A DNA stretch of 64,000 bases from Ralstonia sp. UBA689 (GCF_002298975.1 NZ_DBMV01000014.1:1-64000), one strand, 5' to 3'; shown: positions 37,522 through 47,226, numbered from the stretch's first letter. Numbers and translations are program-made. Notes: generated from the letters alone by a model not told the origin.

Positions 37522-37776
37522 TTAGGCAGCAGCCTTCGCAGCGCCTTGCTTCACCAGACGGGCAACCGTCGGCGACAGTTGAGCGCCAACACCTTGCCAG
37601 TAAGCCAGACGATCTTGCACGAGGCGCAGACCTTCTTCGCCATCTTTGGCGAGCGGGTTATAGAAACCAACGCGCTCGATGAAACGACCATCACGGCGGT
37701 TACGCGAGTCAGTCGCGACGATGTTGAAGAACGGGCGCTTCTTGGAGCCACCGCGGGCCAGACGGATCACGACCAT
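37522..37776 (-). CDS. rpsP: 30S ribosomal protein S16
   Basis: An 84-aa assembly protein of the small subunit. It opens VVIRLARGGSKKRPFFNIV after the initiator and includes RRDGRFIERVGFYNPLA. AAGGAAAAGATCC precedes the ATG. It is the promoter-proximal gene of the rpsP-rimM-trmD-rplS operon. Confidence 0.97.
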   Translation of the reverse strand: MVVIRLARGGSKKRPFFNIVATDSRNRRDGRFIERVGFYNPLAKDGEEGLRLVQDRLAYWQGVGAQLSPTVARLVKQGAAKAAA

Positions 37777-37801
37777 GGATCTTTTCCTTGAAAAACTGGG
37801 T

Positions 37802-38995
37802 ATGCGTACAGAGAAACGCGCAAGTATAGCCCAATTTTCCAGACCAAACAAACACTTAGGTTCAGCGCGGGCGCGCAGCGGTTGGCGTGCGTGGCACGAG
37901 CGTTACGCGCGGGCAGCGATTGTGCTTGCGGCATGGCTTGGCGTTGCGCTGCCGGCCGGCGCCAAGTTGCCGATCGAAACCCTGCGCGTGCCACCCGGCT
38001 TCCAGGCCGAGGTGCTGACAGATGCGATGCCGGCTGCACGCGAAATGGCGCTGTCTCCAGCCGGCATCCTGTACGTCGGCAGCCGTGCTGGCAAAGTCTA
38101 TGCGCTGGCGATGCAGACGCCAAATGCGCCGGTGCGCACGGTGGCCTCCGGCCTGCAGCTTCCTGTCGGCGTGGCTTGGCGCGATGGCAGCCTGTACATC
38201 TCGGCCGTATCGCGCGTGGTGCGGCTCGATGGCATCGACAAGCGCCTGGACAACCCGCCCGAACCCATCGTCGTTAATGACAAGCTGCCCACCGAGACGC
38301 ACCACGGCTGGAAGTTCATTGCGTTCGGCCCCGACGGCAAGCTGTACGTACCCGTAGGCGCCCCGTGCAACATCTGCCGCCCCGACGAGAGCCGCTACGC
38401 CAACCTCATGCGCATGAACGCCGACGGCAGCCACCTCGAACTCGTCGCACGCGGCGTCCGCAACACGGTCGGCTTCGACTGGCACCCGACCACGCACGAG
38501 CTGTGGTTCACCGACAACGGCCGCGACTGGATGGGCGACGACCAACCCGACGACGAACTCAATCGCATCGCCGCACCCAACCAGCATTTCGGCTTTCCGT
38601 TCTGCCACGCCGGCGACATCGCCGACCCGGAATTTGGCGCGGGCCATCCGTGTAGCGACTACGTGCGACCAATCACCAAGCTGGGCGCGCATGTGGCAGC
38701 GCTCGGCATGCGCTTCTACACGGGCACCAGCTTCCCGGCGGCGTACCGCAACAACATCTTCATTGCCGAGCATGGCTCGTGGAACCGCTCATCCAAGGTC
38801 GGCTACCGAGTCATGCGCGTGGTGATCGATGAAGCAGGCAAGGTGACAAAGCAAGAACCCTTCGTGCAAGGCTGGCTGCAGGGCGAGCGCGTCTGGGGCC
38901 GCCCCGCTGACGTGCTCGTCACACCGGACGGCAGCCTGCTGATCGCCGACGACTACGCTGGCGCCGTGTATCGCGTCCGCTACATCGGAAAATGA
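37802..38995 (+). CDS. PQQ-type sugar (sorbosone/glucose) dehydrogenase, exported
   Basis: A 397-aa beta-propeller of the soluble aldose/sorbosone dehydrogenase family, which oxidise sugars with PQQ in the periplasm. A signal segment AAIVLAAWLGVALPAGAK is followed by VPPGFQAEVLTDAMPAAREMALSPAG. Family blocks include ETHHGWKFIAFGPDGKLYVP and FTDNGRDWMGDDQPDDELN, and GSLLIADDYAGAVYRV near the end. CNICRP holds two cysteines near residue 182 that may bridge. The N-terminus is uncertain: the ATG used lies over the rpsP promoter, and the frame stays open further left. Confidence 0.78.
   Translation: MRTEKRASIAQFSRPNKHLGSARARSGWRAWHERYARAAIVLAAWLGVALPAGAKLPIETLRVPPGFQAEVLTDAMPAAREMALSPAGILYVGSRAGKVYALAMQTPNAPVRTVASGLQLPVGVAWRDGSLYISAVSRVVRLDGIDKRLDNPPEPIVVNDKLPTETHHGWKFIAFGPDGKLYVPVGAPCNICRPDESRYANLMRMNADGSHLELVARGVRNTVGFDWHPTTHELWFTDNGRDWMGDDQPDDELNRIAAPNQHFGFPFCHAGDIADPEFGAGHPCSDYVRPITKLGAHVAALGMRFYTGTSFPAAYRNNIFIAEHGSWNRSSKVGYRVMRVVIDEAGKVTKQEPFVQGWLQGERVWGRPADVLVTPDGSLLIADDYAGAVYRVRYIGK
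37823..37851 (-). promoter_or_regulatory. Promoter of the rpsP operon
   Basis: On the minus strand TTGTTT (37846-37851) and TATACT (37823-37828) are 17 bp apart, placing the start about 40 bp before rpsP. Confidence 0.6.
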
Positions 38996-39190
38996 CGCTC
39001 GCATCGCCTATTGCCAGGGCAATGCGTGCGGGAAACATCTCGTTACACGGGAAACCTTTGGACAGTGGATGCGACCTGAGTGAAGCCTTACATTGACAGG
39101 CATGAACACGCGCTGCCGGTCTCTCTTGCTCATGCCAGGAACACGCGCGGCGCGTGGCGCTTTCGAACCCTTGTCCGACAGGAGATAGCC

Positions 39191-39589
39191 ATGCCGATCC
39201 GTGCATTGCTTCACCCCTTGGCGGCGGGTGTTCTGATTGTCGCCTCTGCGGGCGCCCTGGCTGCCAACGCATCGGCGCGTCAGGCCGCCGTCGCCTTTGC
39301 AGAACCCGCCATGCCCGCCTGGACGCAGAGCGCCAACGCTGCGCCGCGTGCGCAGCCGATGGTGGCGCAGATGTTCTTCGCTGATGCCCGCAGCGACCAG
39401 GCTGCCCGCATCCGCGCGCAGATGGAGCGGATGGAGGCGCGCGCCCGCGCCGACGACCGCCTCAACGGTCGCGTGCAACCCCGCGAAGGCAGCGGTCGAG
39501 GCGACTGGCAACAGCAGGAACGCATGCGCCAGGAACGTGGCAATGGCGGCGGTCAGGGCGGCAACTGGCGCGGCTCGCGACGGGGCTGA
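39191..39589 (+). CDS. Exported small protein, Arg/Gln/Gly-rich tail
   Basis: A 132-aa protein after a very good ribosome site (AGGAGATAGCC). Residues 1-27 form a signal peptide (LLHPLAAGVLIVASAGALAA). The mature part is Ala-rich, then RIRAQMERMEARARADDR, then a tail of Gly, Arg and Gln. It looks disordered and cationic. No family recognised. Confidence 0.65.
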   Translation: MPIRALLHPLAAGVLIVASAGALAANASARQAAVAFAEPAMPAWTQSANAAPRAQPMVAQMFFADARSDQAARIRAQMERMEARARADDRLNGRVQPREGSGRGDWQQQERMRQERGNGGGQGGNWRGSRRG

Positions 39590-39734
39590 CCGCTACATCA
39601 ACTTGGCTGCTCCAGACCGCCACATTTCACATCGCGGAACTTGCTTTACACACCTCAGTCGTATTAGCTGGTGAGTGGCACACGTTTGGCGTGCCATTTC
39701 CATCACACCAATCACAACGACAACAGGTGCCTCC

Positions 39735-39917
39735 ATGCTGTTCCAACTCCACCGCCATGTGCGGCTCATCCTGGGTCTGATATGGACCTCGGCCTTCATG
39801 CTGATGCTCGCCCACTTGCTCTACGGCGAAGTCAGCCTGCGCCAACAGGCGCCCCAACTGCTGCAAGACCTGACGGCGTCGCTGAGCGTGCCGTCGCTGC
39901 GTCCGGTTCCGATTTAG
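39735..39917 (+). CDS. Small single-span membrane protein, 60 aa
   Basis: LILGLIWTSAFMLMLAHLLYG (as two adjoining pieces of one helix, residues about 10-30) is the only membrane segment. Basic residues RHVR precede it and an amphipathic tail follows. The ribosome site is weak (AGGTGCCTCC). No family recognised; a real gene is likely but not certain. Confidence 0.5.
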   Translation: MLFQLHRHVRLILGLIWTSAFMLMLAHLLYGEVSLRQQAPQLLQDLTASLSVPSLRPVPI

Positions 39918-40107
39918 CGCCCCCGCCCTTCCCGCCACAGCGCCATCGCAACGCTGCGTGCGTCCGGCCGAACTGAAAGCCGCCTCCACTGATTGTTGAT
40001 GCGTCCTCGAGACGCGCCCCAGTGCAGCCAACGGGCTGCGCCGCGGATTGTCTCGGGCGTAGAATGCACGACGCTGTTGCCGTGCTGCCGTGTGTTCTAC
40101 GCCCATC

Positions 40108-40563
40108 ATGCCTACGATCGCTCTCCAAAAAAAATCCAAGCTGCTGACCGTGCTGCTCGCCTTCCTATTCGGGAGCGTGGGCGCCCATCGTTTCTACCTC
40201 AAGGGCGGGCGCGACTTCTGGGCGTGGACGCAGGCGCTTTCCATGGTGCTCGGCGTCGTGGGCGTGGCCCTGCTGTGGACGACCAATCGGGCAAGCCTGC
40301 CCGGCTGGATCTGCGCCATCGTCGGCGGATCGTCCGTGCTGGCCGGTTACCTGTCAGCGCTGGTGTATGGCCTGCGCCCCGACGATAAATGGGATGCGCA
40401 ATTCAATGCCGACGGCACGCCCACACAATCGGGCTGGCCTATCGTACTGTTGACCATCCTCACCCTCATGATCGGCACCGGCCTGCTGATGGCCGGCCTT
40501 GCCATCACCTTCCAGACCTATTTCGAAACGCAGGTGCAGGCAGCGAAGGAGCTGTCGCAGTAA
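40108..40563 (+). CDS. TM2-domain membrane protein
   Basis: A 151-aa protein whose first half is a TM2 domain: a hydrophobic helix ending LLAFLFGSVGAHRFYLKG, then a second helix near residues 42-60. Two more segments follow near 65-85 and 115-140. TM2 proteins are small membrane proteins of unknown role. It ends 7 bp from the convergent radical SAM gene. Confidence 0.75.
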   Translation: MPTIALQKKSKLLTVLLAFLFGSVGAHRFYLKGGRDFWAWTQALSMVLGVVGVALLWTTNRASLPGWICAIVGGSSVLAGYLSALVYGLRPDDKWDAQFNADGTPTQSGWPIVLLTILTLMIGTGLLMAGLAITFQTYFETQVQAAKELSQ

Positions 40564-40570
40564 TTCGCCG

Positions 40571-41746
40571 TCAGAACAGGCTGCCCTGGCGTTCGTCAAC
40601 CGGCTTCCTTGGCTTGATGACGCGCACGGGCGGTTTGAACTGCGAGGTGTCGAGCACCAGTTCGTTGTAGCGGTGATAGCTGAAGCCGAACTTGTCGGCG
40701 CACTTGTAGAAGCGTTGCCGCAGCAGGTCGGCCCAGATGCCGGTGCCGCGCATGCGCGTGGTGAAATCAGCCTTGTAGTCCTGGCCGCCGTGCAGGTCGC
40801 GGATGCGGTTCATGACGCGTTGCGCACGGTCAGGAAGATGCGCCATCAGCCAATCCTGGAACACAGCGTTCAGCTCATTGGGCAGGCGCAGCACGATGTA
40901 GCTCGCGTATGTGGCGCCCGCCTCGCGCGAAGCTTCCAGGATCTGCTCCATGTGGTCGTCGGTAACGAACGGGATCATCGGCGCAACGCTCACTCCCACC
41001 GGAATGCCCGCCTGGGCCAGCGTGCGGATCGTGCGCAGGCGGCGCGAAGGCGTGGCCGCGCGTGGTTCCAATTTGCGCGCCAGATCCGCATCGAGCGTAG
41101 TGATCGTAACGGCCGCCACGACGAGGTTCTTGGTGGCCATTGGCGCGAGCAGGTCGATATCGCGTTCGATCAATGACGACTTGGTGATCAGTCCAACGGG
41201 GTGGTCACAGTCGTGCAACACCTGCAGCACGTCGCGCGTGACGCGCAGCTCTCGCTCGATGGGTTGATATGCATCCGTGTTCACGCCCAGCGCAATCGCC
41301 TCGCAACGGTAGCCCGGCTTGGCCAGCGTTTCTCGCAACACCTCCGCAGCGTTCGTCTTGGCGAACAGCTTGGTCTCGAAATCGAGCCCCGGCGACAACT
41401 CCAGATACGCATGCGTTGGCCGCGCGAAGCAGTACACGCAGCCGTGCTCGCAGCCGCGATACGGATTGAGCGACACACCAAACGGAATGTCCGGCGACTG
41501 GTTGTGGCTCAGGATCGAGCGCGCACGCTCAATGGAAATCGTGGTCTCGATGCGTGGCGGCGTGTCCTCGGGATCTAACTGGCCGACGAGCGACTGCCAG
41601 CCATCATCAACGCGCGCGCGTTCATCGCGCTCGAAGCGGCCTTGCAAGTTGGACGTGGCGCCACGCCCCTTGCGCGGGACATGGCGATCGGACGGGTCGG
41701 ACACAGCGGAACAGGTCGGATGCGGGGCCCGCTGATCGTATCGCAT
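40571..41746 (-). CDS. Radical SAM protein, PA0069/SplB-like
   Basis: A 391-aa protein with the radical SAM cluster CxxxCxxC in GCEHGCVYCFARP near residue 95. Surrounding blocks SLNPYRGCEHGC and HAYLELSPGLDFETKLFAK are those of the PA0069 family, distantly related to spore photoproduct lyase. The C-terminus ends VDERQGSLF, a common ending in this group. The substrate is unknown. Confidence 0.88.
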   Translation of the reverse strand: MRYDQRAPHPTCSAVSDPSDRHVPRKGRGATSNLQGRFERDERARVDDGWQSLVGQLDPEDTPPRIETTISIERARSILSHNQSPDIPFGVSLNPYRGCEHGCVYCFARPTHAYLELSPGLDFETKLFAKTNAAEVLRETLAKPGYRCEAIALGVNTDAYQPIERELRVTRDVLQVLHDCDHPVGLITKSSLIERDIDLLAPMATKNLVVAAVTITTLDADLARKLEPRAATPSRRLRTIRTLAQAGIPVGVSVAPMIPFVTDDHMEQILEASREAGATYASYIVLRLPNELNAVFQDWLMAHLPDRAQRVMNRIRDLHGGQDYKADFTTRMRGTGIWADLLRQRFYKCADKFGFSYHRYNELVLDTSQFKPPVRVIKPRKPVDERQGSLF

Positions 41747-41776
41747 CCGCCTGCAGTCCGCTGTGCGTGGCGCTCG

Positions 41777-43396
41777 CTACGCTTCCGGGTCCAGCTTCAC
41801 CTCCCAAAGCGACTTGCCGTCCAGGTCATGCAGCGAGACCATCATCGTGCGCGTGGCCGGGTCGATCTTGGCGCGACCGTAGTACTGCTGCAGCGCGGCC
41901 GGCGACTGGTTTTGTGGATTGTCTTTGGGGATGCTGATGTAGCGCAGATCCGGCCCGAAGGTCTGGTCCACCTCGTTCGGGCCGAACGTGCCGGCGTTGA
42001 TCGGCCCGCCGACAAATTCCCAGAACGGCTTGAACTCGGTGAACTTCGCGCGCGACGGATGGTAGTACGTCGCCTGCGCATAGTGCACATCGGCCGTCAC
42101 CCACACCACGTTCTGGATGTTCTCCTCCTTGATGAAGCGCAGGATGTCGGCCAGCTCAAGTTCGCGGCCGGACGGTGCGCCGTCGTCAGCATTGGCCCAC
42201 GCCTCGAACGTGCCCTTGGGCACATCGGGGTTCAGGTCGGGCACCACCAGCGAAATCGGCATGTCACTGGCAATCACCTTCCACGTTGCCTTCGATTGCT
42301 TGAGCGATTGCTTGAGCCACGCCGTCTGTGCCGGGCCGAGGAATGCGGAATCGGCATCGAGCGTGGTCTGTCGGTTGGGCGAGTTGCGACCGCGATAGCT
42401 GCGCTCGTCGAGCATGAAGACGTCCAGCAACGGACCGTACTGGAACGCGCGATAGATCTGCTCCGGGTCGATCGGGTTGAAGCGGAACGGGTTGTATTCG
42501 AACATCGCCTGCCGCGCACGTGCGGCCAGCAGCGACGCGCTGCGCTCCTGATAACGCTTCTCTTCGGGGCCGATCTGCTGGCCGGGGTACCAGTTGTTGC
42601 GCACTTCGTGATCGTCCCACTGCACAAGGAACGGCACTTCGGCGGCAAAGCGGCGCTTGTTCTTGTCGAGCTGGTTGTAGGCGAACGCGCCGCGATAGTC
42701 GTCGAGCGTCTGCGCAACGTGCGATTTGGCTTCGGTGACAAGGTTCGTCCACAGCGAGCCATCCGGCAGCTTCACCTCGGCCTGAATGGGGCCGTCGGCG
42801 TAAATCTGGTCGCCCGAGTGGATGAAGAAATCGGGCGACTCTCGACGCATCGCTTCATACAGGCGATAGCCGCCGAAGCGCTCGTTGATGCCCCAGCCCT
42901 GGCCGGCCTCGTCACCCGAGAAGACGAAGCAGATCTCGCGATTGGCTTGCACGGGCGTCGTACGGAAGCGACCAGTGACGGGCTCGCTGAACGCCTTGTC
43001 GTGCACGAGGTCTTGAAAGCTGACGCGATAGAACAGATCGGCGCCGGACGGCAAACCCGTCAGGTCCACGCGCGCGGTCAGGCCGCTGCCTTCGATGGCG
43101 GACGGGCCGATGCGGCGGGCAGCGTTCTTGAAAGCGGTGTCGGTCGAATATTCGACGATCATGCGTGCCGGGCGGTCGGTACGGCTCCAGACGATGGCGC
43201 TGTCGGCGGTCACGTCGCCGCTCATCACGCCGCCGGGCAGTTGCGGGCGCAGACGTTCGGAAGTCACCACCGCTGGGGCCGCGCCTTGCGCCAGCACCTC
43301 GCCGATGCGCGAACCGAGCAACGCGCTGCCGCTGGCGGAAACAAGACCCTTGATGAGCGTGCGGCGGGTCGGCTTGAAGATCGGCTGGTCGGACAT
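41777..43396 (-). CDS. phoD: Alkaline phosphatase D, Tat-exported
   Basis: A 539-aa PhoD-family phosphodiesterase/phosphatase using Ca and Fe. The N-terminus TRRTLIKGLVSASGSALLG is a twin-arginine signal. Metal and active-site blocks include FVFSGDEAGQGWG, FFIHSGDQIYADGP, WDDHEVRNN and WVTADVHYAQA, with HxxxH-type residues near the end. It would release phosphate from organic phosphates in the periplasm. No Pho box was found upstream. It lies between the radical SAM gene and lrp on the same strand. Confidence 0.92.
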   Translation of the reverse strand: MSDQPIFKPTRRTLIKGLVSASGSALLGSRIGEVLAQGAAPAVVTSERLRPQLPGGVMSGDVTADSAIVWSRTDRPARMIVEYSTDTAFKNAARRIGPSAIEGSGLTARVDLTGLPSGADLFYRVSFQDLVHDKAFSEPVTGRFRTTPVQANREICFVFSGDEAGQGWGINERFGGYRLYEAMRRESPDFFIHSGDQIYADGPIQAEVKLPDGSLWTNLVTEAKSHVAQTLDDYRGAFAYNQLDKNKRRFAAEVPFLVQWDDHEVRNNWYPGQQIGPEEKRYQERSASLLAARARQAMFEYNPFRFNPIDPEQIYRAFQYGPLLDVFMLDERSYRGRNSPNRQTTLDADSAFLGPAQTAWLKQSLKQSKATWKVIASDMPISLVVPDLNPDVPKGTFEAWANADDGAPSGRELELADILRFIKEENIQNVVWVTADVHYAQATYYHPSRAKFTEFKPFWEFVGGPINAGTFGPNEVDQTFGPDLRYISIPKDNPQNQSPAALQQYYGRAKIDPATRTMMVSLHDLDGKSLWEVKLDPEA

Positions 43397-43461
43397 GGTG
43401 GCTCCGGGTATCGGTGAGAAGGATGCCGCCCAGCGTAAGTCGCTTCCGTGACAACGCTACG

Positions 43462-43959
43462 TCACGCGCCCGCCTCCGTCACATCAATGGCGAGCGTCTC
43501 CTTGATCTCCTCCATCACGATGTAGCTCTTGGACTGCACCGCACCAGGGAGCTGCAGCAGGATGTCGCCCAGCAGGCGGCGGTATTCGCTCATCTCGCGG
43601 ATGCGTGCCTTGATGAGGTAATCGAAATCGCCCGAGACGAGGTGGCACTCCAGCACTTCGGGAATGCGCAACACCTCGCGCCGGAACTGCTCGAACATGT
43701 TGCCGGATTTGCTGCCCAGGCTGATCTCGACAAACACCAGCAGCGAAGCGCCCAGCATGGCCGGGTTCAGCCGTGCGTAATAGCCGAGGATGAAGCCCTC
43801 GCGCTCCAGCCGTTTGACGCGCTCGATGCACGGCGTAATGGTCAAGCCGACAGCCTCGGACAACTCCTTCATGGAGAGGCGCCCGTCCTTCTGCAGCAGG
43901 TCGAGGATGCGGCGATCGAGCTTGTCGAGGGCCCGGATAGGCTTGCGCTGGGTTCGCAT
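43462..43959 (-). CDS. lrp: Lrp/AsnC-family regulator
   Basis: A 165-aa regulator close to E. coli Lrp. The helix-turn-helix is LSMKELSEAVGLTITPCIERVKRL (read in two parts), then LLVFVEISLGSK and VLECHLVSGDFDYLIKARI form the RAM ligand domain. It is divergent from dadA, the classical target of Lrp-type regulators in D-alanine catabolism, so it most likely senses L-alanine or leucine and controls dadA. The ATG at 43959 is preferred; an upstream GTG is possible. Confidence 0.88.
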   Translation of the reverse strand: MRTQRKPIRALDKLDRRILDLLQKDGRLSMKELSEAVGLTITPCIERVKRLEREGFILGYYARLNPAMLGASLLVFVEISLGSKSGNMFEQFRREVLRIPEVLECHLVSGDFDYLIKARIREMSEYRRLLGDILLQLPGAVQSKSYIVMEEIKETLAIDVTEAGA

Positions 43960-43984
43960 GAATGAAATCACCCCAAAATCGAAG

Positions 43985-44017
43985 TTGTTCCTGTTTATCT
44001 AAAATATACAGAAACAA
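43985..44017. promoter_or_regulatory. Inverted repeat in the lrp-dadA promoter, probable Lrp site
   Basis: TTGTTCCTGT (43985-43994) and ACAGAAACAA (44008-44017) are inverted copies with one mismatch, separated by the AT-rich TTATCTAAAATAT. The size and AT-rich centre fit an Lrp dimer site. Confidence 0.6.
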
Positions 44018-44081
44018 TTGCTGGATATGTGCGAATAGGATAGCGACATCTATCGCGATTGCATCTCCGGGGAGTATCACC

Positions 44082-45371
44082 ATGCGCGTGCTCGTTCTTG
44101 GCAGCGGCGTCATCGGCGTGACGAGCGCCTATTATCTGGCCCGCGCCGGCCATGAGGTCACCGTCGTCGACCGTGAAGCCGGTCCGGCGCTTGATACCAG
44201 CTTTGCCAATGCCGGTCAGATCTCGCCGGGTTACGCATCACCGTGGGCCGCGCCGGGCGTGCCGCTCAAGGCCGTCAAGTGGATGTTCCAGCAACATGCG
44301 CCGCTTTCCATCCGCCCCGATGGCACCCTCTTCCAGCTTCAGTGGATGTGGCAGATGCTGCGCAACTGCAACGCTGCCAGCTACGCCCAGAACAAGGAAC
44401 GGATGGTCCGCCTGGCCGAGTACAGCCGCGACTGCATCCGCGACCTGCGCGCCGACACCGGCATCGCCTACGAAGGCCGCCAGCAAGGCACGCTGCAAGT
44501 CTTCCGCACCCAGCAACAGCTTGACGGCGCCGCGAACGACATCGCCGTGCTCCAGCGTGCCGGCGTGCCATACGAACTGCTTTCGCGCGATGACCTCGTG
44601 CGCAGTGAACCAGGACTGGCCTCCACCCGCCACAAGCTGGCCGGCGGCCTGCGCCTGCCCAATGACGAAACGGGCGACTGCCAACTCTTCACCACGCGCT
44701 TGGCGGCGTTGGCAGAGCAGCTGGGCGTGCGCTTCCGTTTCAACAGCAACATCAACAGCCTGACCGTCAAGAACGACGCCGTGCGCGGCGCGCTGGTCGA
44801 TGGCGAGCCGCTGGATGCCGACCTCGTCGTCGTGGCGCTGGGCAGCTACAGCACGTCGTTCCTGCAGAACCTCGTGCGCGTGCCGGTATATCCGCTCAAG
44901 GGCTTCTCGATCACCGTGCCGATGACAGATACGGCCAAGAGCCCGGTTTCCACTGTGCTGGACGAGACCTACAAGGTGGCGATCACGCGCTTCGACGACC
45001 GCATCCGCGTGGGCGGCATGGCGCAGATCGTCGGCTACGACAAGCGCCTGGACCCGGGCAAGCGCAACACGCTGGAGTTCGTCGTCAACGACCTGTTCCC
45101 GGGCGGCGGTGACGTGTCGCGCGCTTCGTTCTGGACCGGCCTGCGCCCGATGACGCCGGACGGCACGCCCATCGTCGGCCCGACGCCGGTGCGCGGCCTG
45201 TGGCTCAACACTGGCCACGGCACGCTGGGTTGGACCATGGCATGTGGCTCAGGCAAGTTGCTGTCGGATCTGGTGTCGGGCCGTTCGCCCGCCATCCGTG
45301 CCGATGACCTGTCGGTCCACCGTTACCTGGGCGGCGGCCAGATGCCGGCGACCAAGCCTGCGCTGGCCTGA
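44082..45371 (+). CDS. dadA: D-amino acid dehydrogenase
   Basis: A 429-aa FAD flavoprotein at the membrane that deaminates D-alanine and other D-amino acids. The FAD motif is VLGSGVIGVTSAYYLARAG and FANAGQISPGYASPWAAPG follows. The C-terminus LWLNTGHGTLGWTMACGSG is diagnostic. GGGGAGTATCACC precedes the ATG. No alanine racemase gene dadX follows; a terminator closes the unit. Confidence 0.94.
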   Translation: MRVLVLGSGVIGVTSAYYLARAGHEVTVVDREAGPALDTSFANAGQISPGYASPWAAPGVPLKAVKWMFQQHAPLSIRPDGTLFQLQWMWQMLRNCNAASYAQNKERMVRLAEYSRDCIRDLRADTGIAYEGRQQGTLQVFRTQQQLDGAANDIAVLQRAGVPYELLSRDDLVRSEPGLASTRHKLAGGLRLPNDETGDCQLFTTRLAALAEQLGVRFRFNSNINSLTVKNDAVRGALVDGEPLDADLVVVALGSYSTSFLQNLVRVPVYPLKGFSITVPMTDTAKSPVSTVLDETYKVAITRFDDRIRVGGMAQIVGYDKRLDPGKRNTLEFVVNDLFPGGGDVSRASFWTGLRPMTPDGTPIVGPTPVRGLWLNTGHGTLGWTMACGSGKLLSDLVSGRSPAIRADDLSVHRYLGGGQMPATKPALA

Positions 45372-45395
45372 ACGCCGACATACCCCGCACCAACG

Positions 45396-45424
45396 AAAAA
45401 GGGAGGCTTCAGCCTCCCTTTTTT
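45396..45424. terminator. Bidirectional terminator between dadA and acyl-CoA dehydrogenase
   Basis: AAAAAGGGAGGCT and AGCCTCCCTTTTTT flank a 2-nt loop, with A-run and T-run on either side, between convergent genes. Confidence 0.9.
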
Positions 45425-45441
45425 CACGCCTGCAACACAAC

Positions 45442-47226
45442 TCAGAACTGCACTTCCGGCACCGCGCCGATGGTCTCGCCGCCCGACAGGATCGACTGCG
45501 CAATCCCCGGCGCCTGCGTGAGCAGCACGTCAGCAAACACGCGCGCCGTGGCGATCTTGGCGCCGTAGAAGTTCGGGTCTTCGCTCTCACGATCGATGGC
45601 GACCAGCAGCGCACGCGCCATCTGCCAGCCCGACAGCACGATGCCGCACAGTCGCAGATACGGCACGCTGCCCGCGAACACGGCGTTCGGCTGCGCCTTG
45701 GTCTGCACGACCACGAAGCGCACCACCGATTCCATCGCCTCACGGCCAGCAGCCAGACGCACGCGCATCGCATCACAATGCGCGCCACCCTTGGCCGCCA
45801 GTGCAGCTTCCACCTTGGCGATCTCTGCGCAGATGCCCAGCGCCACCGCACCGCCATCACGCACCGTCTTGCGGCCGATCAGGTCGTTGGCCTGGATAGC
45901 CGTGGTGCCTTCGTAGATCGGCAGAATGCGCGCATCGCGGTAGTACTGCGCGGCGCCAGTCTCTTCGATGAAGCCCATGCCGCCGTGCACCTGTACGCCC
46001 AGGCTCGTCACGTCGATTGACATCTCCGTGCTCCAGCCCTTCACGACCGGCACCAGGAATTCATACAGCGCTTCGTTCTTCTTGCGCGCGGCATCATCCG
46101 CAGCGTGGTGGCCGGCATCACACGCAGCGGCGGCCACATAGGCCAGCGCACGGGCGCCTTCGGTCATGGCACGCATCGTCAGCAACATGCGCTTGACGTC
46201 CGGGTGATGAATGATCGGCACCGCCTTGGCTGCGGAACCATCCACCGGACGGCTCTGCACGCGCTCACGCGCATAGGCCACAGCCTTCTGATACGCGCGC
46301 TCAGACACCCCAATACCCTGCATGCCCACGGCATAACGCGCCGCATTCATCATGATGAACATGTACTCCAGGCCGCGGTTCTCCTCGCCGACCAGCGTGC
46401 CGATGGCACCGCCGTTATCACCAAACTGCAGCACGGCAGTGGGGCTCGCCTTGATGCCGAGTTTGTGCTCGATCGAAACGCAATATGCATCGTTGCGCGC
46501 ACCCAGCGAACCGTCTTCGTTGACGAGGAATTTCGGCACCACGAACAACGAAATGCCCTTCACACCTTCCGGCGCACCCGGCGTGCGCGCCAGCACGAGG
46601 TGGACGATGTTCTCGGCCATGTCGTGCTCGCCCCAGGTGATGAAGATCTTCGTGCCGAAAATCTTGAACGTGCCGTCACCCACCGGCTCGGCACGCGTGC
46701 GCACGAGCGCCAAGTCGGAGCCGGCCTGCGGCTCGGTCAGGTTCATCGTGCCGGTCCATTCGCCGGAGATGAGCTTGGGTACGAAGCGCTGTTTCTGCTC
46801 TTCGCTGCCAGCGGTCAGCAACGCTTCGATGGCGCCATCGGTCAGCAGCGGGCACAGCGCAAACGACAGGTTGGCCGCGTTCAGCATCTCGATGCAAGCG
46901 GTGGCAATCAGCTTGGGCAGACCCTGGCCGCCGTATTCGAGCGGGTGCTGCACGCCCTGCCAACCGCCCTGGCCGAATTGCGCAAAGGCCTCCTTAAAGC
47001 CGGCGCTAGCGGTGACTACACCATCCTTCCAGCTGCTGGGGTTGCGGTCGCCCTCCACGTTGAGCGGGGCGACAACTTCACCAGTGAAGCGCGCGCTTTC
47101 CTCCAGCACGGCCTGTGCGGTGTCGGCGGTGGCGTCTTCGAAACCGGGCAGTTTGGCAACGTTGTCCAGGCCCGCGAGTTCGTTCATCACGAACAGCATG
47201 TCCTTGACGGGAGCTTGATAGGTCAT
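45442..47226 (-). CDS. Acyl-CoA dehydrogenase, long form with C-terminal extension
   Basis: A 594-aa flavoprotein, longer than the usual 380 aa, of the FadE12/DmdC-like group. The signatures LTEPQAGSDLALVRTRA and VHGGMGFIEETGAAQYYRDARI bracket the fold, and ARILPIYEGTTAIQANDLIGRK is the C-terminal family block. The catalytic base would be the Glu of YEGTT. It passes electrons to ETF, whose genes lie just upstream on the same strand. GGAGAGAGAC precedes the chosen ATG. A terminator separates it from etfA, so it is partly independent. Confidence 0.9.
   Translation of the reverse strand: MTYQAPVKDMLFVMNELAGLDNVAKLPGFEDATADTAQAVLEESARFTGEVVAPLNVEGDRNPSSWKDGVVTASAGFKEAFAQFGQGGWQGVQHPLEYGGQGLPKLIATACIEMLNAANLSFALCPLLTDGAIEALLTAGSEEQKQRFVPKLISGEWTGTMNLTEPQAGSDLALVRTRAEPVGDGTFKIFGTKIFITWGEHDMAENIVHLVLARTPGAPEGVKGISLFVVPKFLVNEDGSLGARNDAYCVSIEHKLGIKASPTAVLQFGDNGGAIGTLVGEENRGLEYMFIMMNAARYAVGMQGIGVSERAYQKAVAYARERVQSRPVDGSAAKAVPIIHHPDVKRMLLTMRAMTEGARALAYVAAAACDAGHHAADDAARKKNEALYEFLVPVVKGWSTEMSIDVTSLGVQVHGGMGFIEETGAAQYYRDARILPIYEGTTAIQANDLIGRKTVRDGGAVALGICAEIAKVEAALAAKGGAHCDAMRVRLAAGREAMESVVRFVVVQTKAQPNAVFAGSVPYLRLCGIVLSGWQMARALLVAIDRESEDPNFYGAKIATARVFADVLLTQAPGIAQSILSGGETIGAVPEVQF

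Noticed and set aside
41642..43417. A 591-codon plus-strand frame opposite phoD
   Set aside because: It is an antisense shadow; phoD has a Tat signal and all its active-site blocks.
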